Position numbers and translations under genes: made by a program. A stretch of DNA of 64,000 bases from the NCBI RefSeq assembly GCF_026020075.1, contig NZ_CP102772.1, positions 5,171,501 to 5,235,500 of the forward strand, in the 5' to 3' direction. Every line of letters begins with the position of its first letter. Position 1 is the first letter of the stretch. A model generated the notes under the pieces. The model did no database searches, had not been told where the DNA came from, and saw only the letters and a list, made by a program, of their open reading frames with translations. Source of the stretch: Bosea sp. NBC_00550. Its GTDB lineage: Bacteria; Pseudomonadota; Alphaproteobacteria; Rhizobiales; Beijerinckiaceae. Shown here one piece after another: positions 35,666 to 45,442 of the stretch.

Positions 35666-37189
35666 ATGGCGATGATGCCGCGCATGGAGCTACGTCAGGG
35701 CCAGTCCCTGGTGATGACGCCGCAGCTGCTGCAGGCGATCAAGCTCCTGCAGCTGTCGCATCTCGAACTCCAGAACTTCGTCGACGGCGAACTCGAGCGG
35801 AACCCGCTGCTGGAACGGGACGACGGGGCGGAGCCGCCGTCGCGGGCCGATGGTCCCGACAACCCGCATGCCGCCGACCCTGAGAGCTTCGCTCGTGCCG
35901 AGAGCCTGCATACGCAGGAGGGCATGGAAGGCCGGCTCGGCACCGGCCTCGACAATGTTTTCCAGAGTGAGCAGCCGAGCGTTGCCCGCAGCGATTCCGC
36001 CGGCGCCGACAGCCTGCCGGTCATCGGCGGCGCCTATGGTTCGCGCAGCGGCTCCTTCGAGGATGGGCCTGAGGGCTTCGAGAGCGGGCTCACGGCGGAA
36101 ATCTCGCTGCACAACCATCTCAGCGCGCAGCTCGACCTCGCGGTCATCGACCCGGCGCAGCGGATCATCGGCAGCCACCTGATCGACGCGGTCGACGACA
36201 GCGGGTATCTCGGCGAGCCCATCGCCGATATCGCAGAGCGCCTCGGTGTCGGGGTCGAGCGGGTGGAAGCCGTGCTGCGCGTGGTCCAGAGCTTCGATCC
36301 CTCGGGTATCGCCGCGCGTGACGTCGCCGAATGCCTCACCATCCAGCTACGGGATCGCAATCGCTTCGATCCGGCGATGCAGGCCCTGATCGCGAATCTT
36401 CACCTCGTCGCCAAGCGCGATTTCGCCGCCTTGAAGCGCGTCTGCGGCGTCGATGACGAGGATATCGCCGATATGGTCGGCGAGATCCGCAGGCTCGATC
36501 CCAAGCCCGGTCGCGGCTTCGGCGGCTCGGCGGCGGAGACCGTGGTGCCGGATGTCTTCATCCGCTCCGCGCCCGACGGCTCCTGGCTGATCGATCTCAA
36601 CCCCGACACGCTGCCGCGCCTGCTGGTCAACCAGACCTATCACGCCCGTGTCTCGAAGGCGGTCCGCAACGACGAGGAGAAGGCCTTCATCGCCGAGTGC
36701 CTGCAGACGGCGAACTGGCTGACCCGCTCGCTGGAGCAACGCGCCCGCACCATCCTGAAGGTCGCGAGCGAGATCGTGCGCCAGCAGGACGGCTTCTTCG
36801 CCCATGGCATCGAGCATCTGCGCCCGCTCAACCTCAAGACCGTCGCCGATGCCATCGGCATGCATGAATCGACGGTCTCGCGCGTCACCTCGAACAAGTA
36901 CCTGACCTGCTCGCGCGGAGTCTTCGAGATGAAATATTTCTTCTCGGCGGCGATCGCGGCGACAGGCTATGGCGAGGCGCATTCCGCGGAGGCCGTGCGT
37001 TTCCGTATCAAGCAGATGATCGACGAGGAGAGCCCGTCCGACGTGCTTTCGGACGACGCCATCGTCACCCGGTTGAAGGCCGGCGGAATCGACATCGCCC
37101 GGCGCACTGTGGCGAAATACCGCGAATCCCTGCGCATCCCCTCTTCGATGGAGCGGCGGCGGGAGAAGGTCGCGATGGCGCTCGGTTAG
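35666..37189 (+). CDS. rpoN: RNA polymerase sigma-54 factor
   Basis: A 507-residue alternative sigma factor for nitrogen and related genes. Region I is glutamine/leucine-rich (MELRQGQSLVMTPQLLQAIKLLQLS), region II is acidic (40-130), and region III has the core-binding and HTH parts (HESTVSRVTSNKYLTCSRGVFEMKYFFS). The RpoN box ARRTVAKYRE is near the C-terminus. It stands between lptB and hpf/ptsN, a long-conserved order. The +1 ATG has further Mets at residues 3 and 4, so the exact start is unsure. Confidence 0.97.
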   Translation: MAMMPRMELRQGQSLVMTPQLLQAIKLLQLSHLELQNFVDGELERNPLLERDDGAEPPSRADGPDNPHAADPESFARAESLHTQEGMEGRLGTGLDNVFQSEQPSVARSDSAGADSLPVIGGAYGSRSGSFEDGPEGFESGLTAEISLHNHLSAQLDLAVIDPAQRIIGSHLIDAVDDSGYLGEPIADIAERLGVGVERVEAVLRVVQSFDPSGIAARDVAECLTIQLRDRNRFDPAMQALIANLHLVAKRDFAALKRVCGVDDEDIADMVGEIRRLDPKPGRGFGGSAAETVVPDVFIRSAPDGSWLIDLNPDTLPRLLVNQTYHARVSKAVRNDEEKAFIAECLQTANWLTRSLEQRARTILKVASEIVRQQDGFFAHGIEHLRPLNLKTVADAIGMHESTVSRVTSNKYLTCSRGVFEMKYFFSAAIAATGYGEAHSAEAVRFRIKQMIDEESPSDVLSDDAIVTRLKAGGIDIARRTVAKYRESLRIPSSMERRREKVAMALG

Positions 37190-37247
37190 CGTCGAGCGGT
37201 TTTGTTCCAAAGCTTTCCCGCATGAGGGCTATGACGGCCCTCTCTCA

Positions 37248-37276
37248 TTGACATCCCCGACTCCCGGTTCTTAGCT
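37248..37276 (+). promoter_or_regulatory. Possible promoter upstream of hpf
   Basis: A perfect TTGACA (37248-37253) with a 17-bp spacer to TTAGCT (37271-37276), 49 bp before the hpf start. The -10 is weak, so this is only a candidate. Confidence 0.27.
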
Positions 37277-37324
37277 CCTAGAGATGGCCGACCACTGGCC
37301 ATGGCGAACAAGGGGAAGCACTCC

Positions 37325-37909
37325 ATGAGCTTGCGAATCTCCGGCAAGAATCTCGATGTCGGCGAGGCCCTGCGCGGCCAGGCCGAGGAGCGGGTCGCTG
37401 CAGCCGTCAGCAAATATTACGAGGGCGGCTATCAGGGCCACGTCACGGTCGACAAGGATGGCTCGGCCTTCCGCACCGACACCGTGATCCATCTCTCCTC
37501 CGGGATCACGCTGGAAGCCTCCGCCACCGCGCATGATGCCTATGCCAGCCTCGACAAGATGGCTGAGCGCATCGAGAAGCGGCTGCGACGGTACAAGCGC
37601 CGGCTGAAGGACCGCTCGGGTACCAATGGCCGCGATGGCGGGATCGAAATCCCCAGCTATGTGATCGCGGCGCCAGATGACGAAATCGAGGAATTCGATG
37701 GGATTTCCGACGGTGACAACCCGGTGATCGTGGCTGAAAGCACCAAATCGCTGCATGTTTTGACGGTCAGCGATGCTGTTGCCGAGCTCGATCTGACCGG
37801 TGCGCCCGTCATCATCTTCCGCCACGCTGGCAATGGCCGGATGAACATCGTATACCGCCGCGGCGACGGCAATATCGGTTGGATCGACCCACCGGCATCG
37901 TTGTCCTGA
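37325..37909 (+). CDS. hpf: Ribosome hibernation promoting factor, long form
   Basis: A 194-residue protein that inactivates ribosomes in stationary phase. The N-terminal S30AE domain (1-105) begins MSLRISGKNLDVGEALR. The C-terminal dimerisation domain (about 135-190) includes VAESTKSLHVLTVSDAVAEL and HAGNGRMNIVYRRGDGNIGWI, so it is the long form that pairs 70S ribosomes by itself. ATG 37325 is chosen over 37301 for its GGGGAAG site. It lies between rpoN and ptsN. Confidence 0.93.
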   Translation: MSLRISGKNLDVGEALRGQAEERVAAAVSKYYEGGYQGHVTVDKDGSAFRTDTVIHLSSGITLEASATAHDAYASLDKMAERIEKRLRRYKRRLKDRSGTNGRDGGIEIPSYVIAAPDDEIEEFDGISDGDNPVIVAESTKSLHVLTVSDAVAELDLTGAPVIIFRHAGNGRMNIVYRRGDGNIGWIDPPASLS

Positions 37910-37982
37910 GGCCGGCGGGCGACCCGCTCCGGCCGTCGAACCTGACCCGCGCCGACGGCTTTTCGGCCGGCACGGGACATGC

Positions 37983-38456
37983 ATGGACGGGCGAATGACG
38001 CTGACCGATCTCCTGAGCCCTGCCGCGGTGATTTCGCCGCTGCGGGCGAACGGCAAGAAGCAGGCTCTTCAGGAGCTTGCCCAGCATGCCGCCACCCTGA
38101 CGGGCCTTCCCGATCGCGAGATCTTCGAGGCGTTGCTTCAGCGCGAACGCCTCGGCTCGACCGGTATCGGGGAGGGCATCGCCATCCCGCACGGCCGCAT
38201 GCCCGGCATCGAGCGTCTGGTCGGGCTGTTCGCCCGTACCGAGCGGCCGATCGATTTCGATGCGCTGGACGGCCAGCCCGTCGATATCATCTTCGTGCTG
38301 ATCGCGCCGGAAGGGGCGGGCGCCGACCATCTCAAGGCGCTGGCCCGCGTCGCCCGGGTGCTGCGCAATCAGGCGGTGCTGGAGCAGGTCCGCAAGATCC
38401 GCGATCCCGCCATGATCTATGCGGTTCTGGCGGAATCGGCCGCGCAGGCCGCTTAG
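37983..38456 (+). CDS. ptsN: Nitrogen-regulatory PTS enzyme IIA (EIIA-Ntr)
   Basis: A 157-residue regulatory phosphocarrier of the PtsP-PtsO-PtsN chain. The phosphorylated histidine is His70 in GEGIAIPHGRM (His66 if the ATG four codons later is used). TLTDLLSPAAVI at the N-terminus and FVLIAPEGAGADHLKALARVAR are typical. It follows hpf by 73 bp, completing the rpoN-hpf-ptsN set. Confidence 0.95.
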   Translation: MDGRMTLTDLLSPAAVISPLRANGKKQALQELAQHAATLTGLPDREIFEALLQRERLGSTGIGEGIAIPHGRMPGIERLVGLFARTERPIDFDALDGQPVDIIFVLIAPEGAGADHLKALARVARVLRNQAVLEQVRKIRDPAMIYAVLAESAAQAA

Positions 38457-38575
38457 GCTTAAACGCATTAAAGACTGCTTGGAGGCGACAGACTGAGCGG
38501 CTATGACGCCGGCTGGATCGGCGTCGCGTCTTCCATGTCTGGAACGCGGTGCGCCCTGTTTCGGAGCCGCCAGCC

Positions 38576-40192
38576 ATGGCTTATACGCATGTCGACCTTT
38601 TCCCCCTCGGCGATGACACGACGCCCTATCGCAAACTCGGCAGCGAGGGCGTCAGCGTCGAAAGAATTGGCGACCGTGAGGTGTTGAGCGTCTCGCGCGA
38701 GGCGATCCGCCAGCTCTCCGAGCAGGCCTTCATCGACATCAACCATCTGCTGCGCCCGGGCCATCTCGCCCAGCTCCAGAAGATCCTCGACGACCCCGAG
38801 GCGACCTCGAACGACAAGTTCGTCGCCTACGATCTCCTCAAGAATGCGAATATCGCCGCCGGCGGCGTCCTCCCGATGTGCCAGGACACCGGCACGGCGA
38901 TCATCATGGGCAAGAAGGGCCGCAAGGTCTGGACCGAGGGCGACGACGAGGAGGCGCTGGGGGAAGGTGTTTACGACGCCTATTTCAAGCGCAACCTGCG
39001 CTATTCCCAGGTCGCTCCGCTTTCGATGTTCGAGGAGAAGAACACGGCGACCAATCTGCCGGCGCAGATCGATATCTATGCCGAGGGTGAGGACGCCTAT
39101 AAATTCCTCTTCGTCGCCAAGGGCGGCGGCTCGGCCAACAAGACCTTCCTCTTTCAGGCGACGCCCTCGCTCCTGACGAAGGAGCGGATGATCGCCTTCC
39201 TGAAGGAGAAAATCCTGACGCTCGGCACGGCGGCCTGCCCGCCCTACCACTTGGCCATCGTCATCGGCGGCACCTCGGCCGAGCAGAACCTCAAGACCGT
39301 CAAGCTCGCCTCGACCAAATATCTCGACGCGTTGCCGACTCAAGGGTCGCCCTCAGGCCATGCCTTCCGCGACCTCGAGATGGAGGAGGAGGTCCATAAG
39401 CTGACGCAGGCGCTCGGTGTCGGCGCACAGTTCGGCGGCAAGTATTTCTGCCACGATGTCCGCGTCATCCGCCTGCCGCGCCACGGCGCCTCGCTGCCGA
39501 TCGGATTGGGCGTTTCATGCTCGGCCGACCGCCAGGCCAAGGGCAAGATCACGAAGGACGGCATCTTCCTCGAGGCCTTGGAAACCGACCCGTCGAAGTA
39601 CCTGCCGGAAGTCGACGAGGCCGGGCTCGGCGGCGATGTCGTCAAGGTCGATCTCAACCGGCCGATGAGCGAGATTCTCGCCACGCTCACGCAGTATCCC
39701 GTCAAGACGCGTCTCTCGCTGACGGGCACTATCATCGTCGCGCGCGACTCGGCGCATGCCAAGATTCGCGAACGGCTGGAGACCGGGCAGGGCATGCCGG
39801 ACTATCTGAAGAACCATCCGGTCTATTACGCCGGTCCGGCCAAGACGCCCGAGGGCTTCGCCTCCGGCTCCTTCGGCCCGACCACAGCCGGCCGCATGGA
39901 TTCCTTCGTCGACCAGTTCCAGTCCTTCGGCGGCTCGATGGTGATGCTCGCAAAGGGCAACCGGTCAGCAGCGGTGCGGGAAGCCTGCAAGAAGCATGGC
40001 GGCTTCTATCTCGGCTCGATCGGCGGCCCCGCCGCGCGCCTCGCGCAGGACTGCATCCGCAAGGTCGAGGTCCTCGAATACCCCGAACTCGGCATGGAGG
40101 CGGTCTGGCGCATCGAGGTCGAGGACTTCCCGGCCTTCATCGTCATCGACGACAAGGGCAACGACTTCTTCAAGGAGCTGAACCTCGGATGA
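38576..40192 (+). CDS. fumA: Fumarate hydratase, class I (iron-sulfur)
   Basis: A 538-residue TCA-cycle enzyme that hydrates fumarate to malate with a [4Fe-4S] cluster. Likely cluster cysteines are in [12 protein letters not shown], near GLGVSCSAD in the middle, and later in the chain. The C-terminal beta domain has [19 protein letters not shown] and [16 protein letters not shown]. The length matches homodimeric class I fumarases (FumA/FumB). Its stop overlaps the next gene's ATG (ATGA). Confidence 0.96.
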   Translation: MAYTHVDLFPLGDDTTPYRKLGSEGVSVERIGDREVLSVSREAIRQLSEQAFIDINHLLRPGHLAQLQKILDDPEATSNDKFVAYDLLKNANIAAGGVLPMCQDTGTAIIMGKKGRKVWTEGDDEEALGEGVYDAYFKRNLRYSQVAPLSMFEEKNTATNLPAQIDIYAEGEDAYKFLFVAKGGGSANKTFLFQATPSLLTKERMIAFLKEKILTLGTAACPPYHLAIVIGGTSAEQNLKTVKLASTKYLDALPTQGSPSGHAFRDLEMEEEVHKLTQALGVGAQFGGKYFCHDVRVIRLPRHGASLPIGLGVSCSADRQAKGKITKDGIFLEALETDPSKYLPEVDEAGLGGDVVKVDLNRPMSEILATLTQYPVKTRLSLTGTIIVARDSAHAKIRERLETGQGMPDYLKNHPVYYAGPAKTPEGFASGSFGPTTAGRMDSFVDQFQSFGGSMVMLAKGNRSAAVREACKKHGGFYLGSIGGPAARLAQDCIRKVEVLEYPELGMEAVWRIEVEDFPAFIVIDDKGNDFFKELNLG

Positions 40193-40515
40193 GGCTGTCG
40201 GTCATCCTCGCTTTTTTGGCCTTGTCGGCCAGCTCCGCGCTGGCGCAACAGCCGCGCCCGGCCACTTGCTCGCGCGACATCTTCCAGAACGAGGCCGGCT
40301 TCCGCCAGCAGCAGGCTCGGCTTGCGGCCGTGGCCAGCGCCGACCAGGCAACGCAGTGCCGGGCTTATCGCGAGCATGTCGCCTATCTCCAGAAGTCCCG
40401 CTCGGTCTTCGCCGCCTGCCAGGCCGGGGCCGAACGGGAGCGCAATGTCTCCGAGATGGACGGCGATCTGGTGAATTACCGCGCACTCATCGCCAATCGC
40501 TGCGGCGGGCGCTAA
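40189..40515 (+). CDS. Small periplasmic protein, unknown
   Basis: A 108-residue exported protein. A signal peptide [19 protein letters not shown] precedes [11 protein letters not shown]. The mature ~89 residues are mostly helical with four cysteines (TCSRD, TQCRAY, AACQAG, NRCGGR), likely two disulfides. It starts inside the fumA stop codon (4-bp overlap), implying translational coupling with fumA. I do not recognise a named family. Confidence 0.78.
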   Translation: MRLSVILAFLALSASSALAQQPRPATCSRDIFQNEAGFRQQQARLAAVASADQATQCRAYREHVAYLQKSRSVFAACQAGAERERNVSEMDGDLVNYRALIANRCGGR

Positions 40516-40549
40516 GCACTTTCGTCCTGCCCGAACCGAAAGCGACCGC

Positions 40550-41206
40550 ATGACCGACAAGCCGGAAGTACCGCTCCAGATCGCCGTCGTGCCGGTGACG
40601 CCGTTCCAGCAGAACTGCTCCATCGTCTGGGACACCCGGACGAAGCAGGCGGCGATCGTCGATCCCGGCGGCGACGTGCCGCGCCTGCGGGAAGCCCTGA
40701 AGGAACTGGGCGTCACCCCGGTCGCGATCTGGCTGACGCACGGCCATCTCGACCATGCGGGCGGCGCCACGGAATTGGCCGAGGCGCTTTCGCTGCCGAT
40801 CATCGGTCCGCATGAGGGGGACAAGTTCCTGCTCGACGGCCTGCCGGAGCAGGGCCTGCGCTTCGACATACTGGACATGAAGGCGGTGAAGCCGACGCGC
40901 TGGCTGAAGGAGGGAGACGAAGTCTCGCTCGGCGATCAGACCTTCTCGGTCCAGCATGTTCCCGGTCATACGCCGGGCCATGTCACGTTCTTCCAGAACG
41001 ATCTGCGCTTCCTGCTGGCGGGCGATACGGTCTTCGCCGGCTCCGTCGGCCGTACCGATTTTCCCTATGGCAGCCACGAGACGCTGATTTCGGGGATCAG
41101 GACGAAGCTCCTGCCGCTCGGCGACGACGTCCAGTTCCTGCCCGGCCATGGCCCGGCGAGCACGCTGGGCGAGGAGCGGCAGAACAATCCGTTCCTGCAG
41201 GGGTGA
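40550..41206 (+). CDS. MBL-fold metallo-hydrolase (YcbL/glyoxalase II-like)
   Basis: A 218-residue zinc hydrolase. The metal motif THGHLDH is at 63-69, with further ligands in HVPGHTPGHVTFF and LAGDTVFAGSVGRTDFP, and the last in FLPGHGPASTLGEER. NCSIVWDTRTKQAAIVDPGGD is typical of the YcbL type, which have glyoxalase II-like or related thioesterase activity. It begins 34 bp after the small periplasmic protein gene and is probably in the same unit. Confidence 0.9.
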   Translation: MTDKPEVPLQIAVVPVTPFQQNCSIVWDTRTKQAAIVDPGGDVPRLREALKELGVTPVAIWLTHGHLDHAGGATELAEALSLPIIGPHEGDKFLLDGLPEQGLRFDILDMKAVKPTRWLKEGDEVSLGDQTFSVQHVPGHTPGHVTFFQNDLRFLLAGDTVFAGSVGRTDFPYGSHETLISGIRTKLLPLGDDVQFLPGHGPASTLGEERQNNPFLQG

Positions 41207-41514
41207 AAGACCGCGACGTCTAGCGCGCCCTTGTGGCGAACATGACGTCTTGTACACCTCTATCGACGAAGGAAGAGGTGGATAGTCGGGACCGGCTTGG
41301 CCGAGGCGCAAGGCGGAAACGAAAAGACCCGCAGCGGATGTCCGCTACGGGCCTCGGAATGAACCAACGGCCATGTCCTGAACGGGTGCGCGTACATCCG
41401 GCGTCAAACGTTCGGCTCATGGCCGTCTTCAACGATAATGGAGAGCGGTGGAACGCTCTCAACATTGCCGTGAGCCTGAGATGGGGGCGGGCATCGCCGA
41501 TTACAAGCCCCGGC
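41207..41514. other. 308-bp gap between convergent genes, rich in predicted RNA structure
   Basis: No credible coding sequence. Four inverted repeats are present: CACCTCT/AGAGGTG (41255-41261/41274-41280); the terminator-like stem 41328-41351; ACGGCCATG/CATGGCCGT (41367-41375/41418-41426); and GGCTCATGGC/GCCGTGAGCC (41414-41423/41467-41476), the last enclosing GAGAGCG/CGCTCTC (41441-41447/41454-41460). The third and fourth share bases and are mutually exclusive. A structured 3' untranslated region, a small RNA on the minus strand or a repeat remnant are all possible. Confidence 0.5.
41320..41351 (-). terminator. Minus-strand intrinsic terminator
   Basis: CCCGTAGCGGA / TCCGCTGCGGG (11-bp stem with one mismatch, 41351-41328 read on the minus strand), then TCTTTTCGTTT. 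It is about 165 nt beyond the acetyltransferase stop. Confidence 0.7.
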
Positions 41515-41979
41515 TCAAACGAATGGCCGCCACTCGTAGAGAATGTCCGGTTCGCCCTCTTCGTTGCGCGCTCCGTCGTTGAGGTCGACGATGCGGAAGC
41601 CGTGGCGCTCGTAGAAGGCGCGGGCCGCCTGGTTTCGCTGGAAGGTGAACAGGCAGAGCCGCGCCGGGCTGCGCTCCCTGGCTTTGTCGAGCAGGAGCGA
41701 ACCGAGACCGCGGCGGAAATGCCCCGGCAGCAGGTAGAGCTGATCGAGTTCCTCGCCGTTCACGGTCATGAAGCCGAGGATGCGACCGGCTTCGCGCGCG
41801 ACCCAGGTCTCGCCGGTGGCGAGCATCACGGTCCCGATCCAGTCGCGCACCTCGGCGTCGCTATGGCAGCGGCGCAGATAGGGCAGGGCCTCGGCCCGTG
41901 AGGCGAGATAGAGCGCGGCGATCTCCCCGGCATCCCGGGGAGTCGCGCGTTCGATCGCGATGGAGGTTGTCTCGCTCAT
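41515..41979 (-). CDS. GNAT-family N-acetyltransferase
   Basis: A 154-residue acetyl-CoA-dependent transferase. It starts MSETTSIAIERATPRDAGEIAALY. The acetyl-CoA loop is in PGHFRRGLGSLLLDKA (the Q/RxxGxG/A motif), and NQAARAFYERHGFRIV is the typical GNAT ending. The start at 41979 fits; the longer in-frame reading upstream runs through two other genes and is not real. The substrate is unknown. It is downstream of a DUF1993 gene on the same strand. Confidence 0.9.
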   Translation of the reverse strand: MSETTSIAIERATPRDAGEIAALYLASRAEALPYLRRCHSDAEVRDWIGTVMLATGETWVAREAGRILGFMTVNGEELDQLYLLPGHFRRGLGSLLLDKARERSPARLCLFTFQRNQAARAFYERHGFRIVDLNDGARNEEGEPDILYEWRPFV

Positions 41980-42002
41980 CCGGGCTGATCGGGCCAAGCG
42001 GC

Positions 42003-42521
42003 TCACGCGTCGAAAACGCCCTTCAGGAAATCCTGTTTGCCGATCTGGAAGCCGTTCTGGCGCAGGATGTCGTAGGCCGTGGTTGCGTGGAAATAGAAGT
42101 TCGGGATGGCGAAGCGGGTCAGGTAGGCCTCGCCGGTCATCGTCACGGTCGCAGAAGGGCCACGCGGGAAGGTGACCTCGCGGGCAAGCCCGGCATCGAG
42201 CGTGGCGCCATCGGCCGCCGCGACGAAGGCGAGCGTCTTGGCGATGCGCTCCTTCAGCTCCGGGAAGCTCTTCTCCTCGTCGGGGAAGCGCGGATTCTCG
42301 CCGCCGGAGAGCCGCGCCACGGCATTCTTGGCGAAGTCGCAGCAAAGCTGGATCTGGCGGGTGAAGGCCAGCATGTCCGGCGCTAGCCGGGCGCTCAACA
42401 GCACCTCCGGCTGGATCTTGCGGGTATCGGCCTGCTCGACGGCCTTGTCGAGAATGGCGTCGAGCGCGTGAAGCGTCTGCACGAAGCCGGAAAGGGCGGC
42501 GGCCTGGACTGTGAGCGGCAT
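42003..42521 (-). CDS. DUF1993 family protein
   Basis: A 172-residue all-helical protein of the DinB-like DUF1993 family. The start MPLTVQAAALSGFVQTLHALDAIL at 42521 has GGGGATA upstream. DMLAFTRQIQLCCDFAKNAVARLSG and the histidine near the end in IPNFYFHATTAYDILRQNG are family marks. Function is not known. It lies 23 bp upstream of the acetyltransferase gene on the same strand and is separated from efp by a terminator. Confidence 0.85.
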   Translation of the reverse strand: MPLTVQAAALSGFVQTLHALDAILDKAVEQADTRKIQPEVLLSARLAPDMLAFTRQIQLCCDFAKNAVARLSGGENPRFPDEEKSFPELKERIAKTLAFVAAADGATLDAGLAREVTFPRGPSATVTMTGEAYLTRFAIPNFYFHATTAYDILRQNGFQIGKQDFLKGVFDA

Positions 42522-42534
42522 GGATATCCCCGGA

Positions 42535-42561
42535 AACGACAACGGGCCCGGAAAGGGCCCG
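42535..42561 (-). terminator. Terminator of efp
   Basis: On the minus strand CGGGCCC (42561-42555) and GGGCCCG (42549-42543) form a 7-bp stem with a TTTCC loop, followed by TTGTCGTTT. It separates efp from the DUF1993 gene. Confidence 0.65.
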
Positions 42562-42611
42562 CTGCGTGAATCTATAAAGGAGATTTTTCCGCGGCGCTCT
42601 GCGCTGACAGG

Positions 42612-43181
42612 TCAGTCCTTCGCGCGCTCGACATAGGAGCCGTCGGTCGTCATCACGACGATGCGGGTGCCGACGCCGACATGCGGGGGCACGGCGCTGC
42701 GCACGCCGTTCGACAGGATCGCCGGCTTGTAGGAGGAGGAGGCCGTCTGGCCCTTGGTCACCGGCTCGGTCTCGACGACTTCGAGGGTCACGCGCTGCGG
42801 CAGCTCGATCGCGACGGCCTTGTCCTCGAATACCGAGAGCGAGACCTTCATGTTCTCCTGGAGATACGGAGCCATGTCGCCGACGACGTCCTTGTCGACA
42901 TGGATCTGGTCGAAGGTCTCGGGGTTCATGAAGACGTATTGTTCGCCATCCTGGTAGAGATAGGTGAAGTCGCGATCCTCGACATAGGCGCGCTCGACCT
43001 GCTCGGTCGTCTTGTAGCGCTGCGTCATCTTCACGCCGTCGGCGATGCGGCGCATGTCGATCTGCGTCGTCGGGGTGCCCTTGCCTGGGAAGAAGCTCTC
43101 GGCCGAAATGACGGTGCAGAGATGCCCGTCGAGTTCGAGGACGTTGCCCTTGCGGACGGAAGAGGCGATGACCTTGACCAC
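42612..43181 (-). CDS. efp: Translation elongation factor P
   Basis: A 189-residue factor that rescues ribosomes stalled at proline runs. The GTG start at 43181 gives [13 protein letters not shown], typical of Rhizobiales EF-P. The modified residue is Lys34 in [10 protein letters not shown], consistent with beta-lysylation by the neighbouring EpmA and EpmB. Three OB/KOW-type beta domains follow, ending near [19 protein letters not shown]. It is divergent from epmA with 116 bp between. Confidence 0.96.
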   Translation of the reverse strand: MVKVIASSVRKGNVLELDGHLCTVISAESFFPGKGTPTTQIDMRRIADGVKMTQRYKTTEQVERAYVEDRDFTYLYQDGEQYVFMNPETFDQIHVDKDVVGDMAPYLQENMKVSLSVFEDKAVAIELPQRVTLEVVETEPVTKGQTASSSYKPAILSNGVRSAVPPHVGVGTRIVVMTTDGSYVERAKD

Positions 43182-43297
43182 GTGAATGTCCTTCTGGTGC
43201 GCGGCGCGCCCGCGCGCTATGCGAAATCTCGTCGCCGCGCACCTACCGCATTCGCGTGCGAAACGAAAGCTTTCCGACGCAATCCACGCGAGATTCG

Positions 43298-44362
43298 ATG
43301 AGTTCCTCCCCCTCGCCATTCTGGCGGCCCGACATTCACGCTGACCGCCGCCCGGCGCTTCTGGCGCGCGGGCGGATCAAGGCGGCGCTCAGGCGCTGGT
43401 TCGAAGCTGATGACTTCACCGAAGTGGAGGCGGCGATCCTGCAGCTCTCGCCCGGCAACGAGACGCATCTGCACGGTTTCGCCACGACGCTGATCGACAA
43501 CGCCGCCGAGGCGCATCCCTACTACCTGCACACCTCGCCGGAATTCGCCGCCAAGAAGCTGCTCGCGGCCGGCGAGACGCGCATCTTCGATTTCGCCCGC
43601 GTCTTCCGCAACCGCGAGCGTACGGCGCTGCATCATCCCGAATTCACCATGCTGGAGTGGTATCGCGCCGGCGAAGATTACGAGGTGCTGATGCGGGACT
43701 GCGCAGCGCTCATGGCCGAAGCAGCGCGCGCTGCGGGTGCTACCACGCTGCGCTGGCGCGGCGTCGAGGCCGATCCCTTCGCCGAGCCTGAACGCCTCAC
43801 CCTGCAGGAGGCCTTCATCCGCCATGCCGGTATCGACCTGCTGCGCACGGTCACGGCCGATCACGACGTTGACCGCGGCGGGCTCGCCGCCGATGCGATC
43901 GAGGCCGGCATCCGGGTCGCTCCGGACGACAGCTGGTCGGACATCTTCAGCCGCATCCTCTCAGAGCGCGTCGAGCCGCATCTCGGCCGCGGCCGTGCCA
44001 CGATCCTCTGCGAATACCCGATCAGCGAGGCCGCGCTGGCTCGCCCGAAGCCCGGCGATCCGCGCGTGGCCGAGCGTTTCGAGCTCTATGCCTGCGGCGT
44101 CGAGCTCGCCAATGCCTTCGGAGAATTGACCGATCCGGCCGAGCAGCACCACCGGTTCGAGGCCGATATGGACGAGAAGGAGCGCATCTATGGCGAGCGC
44201 TATCCGATCGATGCCGATTTCCTCGCGGCACTCGCGCAGATGCCGGCAGCATCGGGCATCGCGCTCGGCTTCGACCGGCTCGTGATGCTTTGCGTTGACG
44301 CTCGCCGGATCGAGGACGTGCTCTGGACGCCGGTCGCGGAACCGGGCAGGGGAGGGGCATGA
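43298..44362 (+). CDS. epmA: EF-P lysine lysyltransferase
   Basis: A 354-residue paralogue of class II lysyl-tRNA synthetase without the N-terminal tRNA-binding domain. It attaches (R)-beta-lysine to EF-P Lys34. Class II motifs are seen in [38 protein letters not shown] (motif 2) and [13 protein letters not shown] (motif 3). The length (E. coli EpmA is 325) and the absence of an OB domain argue against LysS. It overlaps epmB by 4 bp (ATGA). Confidence 0.94.
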   Translation: MSSSPSPFWRPDIHADRRPALLARGRIKAALRRWFEADDFTEVEAAILQLSPGNETHLHGFATTLIDNAAEAHPYYLHTSPEFAAKKLLAAGETRIFDFARVFRNRERTALHHPEFTMLEWYRAGEDYEVLMRDCAALMAEAARAAGATTLRWRGVEADPFAEPERLTLQEAFIRHAGIDLLRTVTADHDVDRGGLAADAIEAGIRVAPDDSWSDIFSRILSERVEPHLGRGRATILCEYPISEAALARPKPGDPRVAERFELYACGVELANAFGELTDPAEQHHRFEADMDEKERIYGERYPIDADFLAALAQMPAASGIALGFDRLVMLCVDARRIEDVLWTPVAEPGRGGA

Positions 44363-45426
44363 CCGTTCACCAGCCTCCCGGCGGGCAGCCGCTGCGCAGC
44401 ATCGACGCGCTCGTCGAAGCCGGGCTCGCCGCGCCCGAGCGGCGCGAGGCCCTGCAGGCGGTGGCGGAGCGCTATGCCGTCTCGGTGACGCCCGCCATCG
44501 CCGCGCTGATCGATCCGGCCGACGCTGCCGATCCGATCGCGCGCCAGTTCATTCCGAGCGCGGCCGAGCTCCTCACCTTGCCGCAGGAACTGGCCGATCC
44601 AATCGGCGACGACGCTCATTCCCCGGTCGAAGGGGTGGTCCACCGCTATCCGGACCGGGCGCTGCTCAAGCTCGTTCATGCCTGCCCGGTCTATTGCCGC
44701 TTCTGCTTCCGGCGCGAGATGGTCGGCCCCGGCGGCGATGCGCTGACCGGTGCCAAACTCGACGCAGCGCTCGCCTATCTCGCCTCCCGGCCCGAGATCT
44801 GGGAGGTGATCATGACCGGCGGCGATCCCTTCATCCTCTCCGCCCGCCGTATCCGCGAGGTGGCGAAACGCCTCGCAGCCATTCCGCATATCAAGGTCGC
44901 GCGCTGGCACACTCGCGTGCCCGTGGTCGATCCCGGCCGGATCACGCCGGACTACGCCAAGGCGCTGCGCATCCCCGGCAAAGCCAGCTACATCGCCATC
45001 CACGCCAACCACCCGCGCGAATTCACGGATGACGCGCGCGCCGCCATAGCGACGCTCGCCGACGCCGGCCACGTGCTGCTGAGCCAGTCCGTGCTGCTCA
45101 AGGGCGTCAATGCCGATGTCGAGACGCTCTCGGCCCTGATGCGCGCCTTCGTCGAGAACCGTATCAAGCCCTACTACCTGCATCACCCCGATCTGGCGCC
45201 GGGCACCTCGCATTTCCGGCTCACGCTGGAGGAGGGGCAGGCCCTCGTCAAAAGCTTGCGCGGGCATCTTTCCGGGCTGTGCCAGCCGACCTATATCCTC
45301 GACATTCCCGGCGGCGCCGGCAAGATTCCGGTCGGCCCATCCTTCCTCTCCGGCTGCGAGACACCGGGCGCGGAGGCGGTCGCAGAAGACCGGCATGGCG
45401 GGCAGCATCGCTATCCGCCGGCCTGA
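44359..45426 (+). CDS. epmB: EF-P beta-lysylation protein, lysine 2,3-aminomutase
   Basis: A 355-residue radical SAM enzyme that converts L-lysine to beta-lysine for EF-P. The cluster motif CPVYCRFC places cysteines at 109, 113 and 116. GGDPFIL is the PLP/SAM-type strand, and the region KPYYLHHPDLAPGTSHFR matches KamA-like proteins. It starts in the epmA stop, so the two are coupled. The short length without the C-terminal KamA extension fits EpmB. Confidence 0.94.
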   Translation: MTVHQPPGGQPLRSIDALVEAGLAAPERREALQAVAERYAVSVTPAIAALIDPADAADPIARQFIPSAAELLTLPQELADPIGDDAHSPVEGVVHRYPDRALLKLVHACPVYCRFCFRREMVGPGGDALTGAKLDAALAYLASRPEIWEVIMTGGDPFILSARRIREVAKRLAAIPHIKVARWHTRVPVVDPGRITPDYAKALRIPGKASYIAIHANHPREFTDDARAAIATLADAGHVLLSQSVLLKGVNADVETLSALMRAFVENRIKPYYLHHPDLAPGTSHFRLTLEEGQALVKSLRGHLSGLCQPTYILDIPGGAGKIPVGPSFLSGCETPGAEAVAEDRHGGQHRYPPA

Positions 45427-45442
45427 TACGAAGGATATCGAT

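Noticed and set aside
41414..41480. A tmRNA-like stretch reading Asn-Asp-Asn in the structured gap
   Set aside because: No stop follows within the usual tag length, there is no tRNA-like domain nearby, and the paired bases do not match tmRNA; considered a coincidence.
41515..43242. A 575-codon minus-strand frame
   Set aside because: Only its last 154 codons (the acetyltransferase) make biological sense; the rest is out of frame with DUF1993 and efp.
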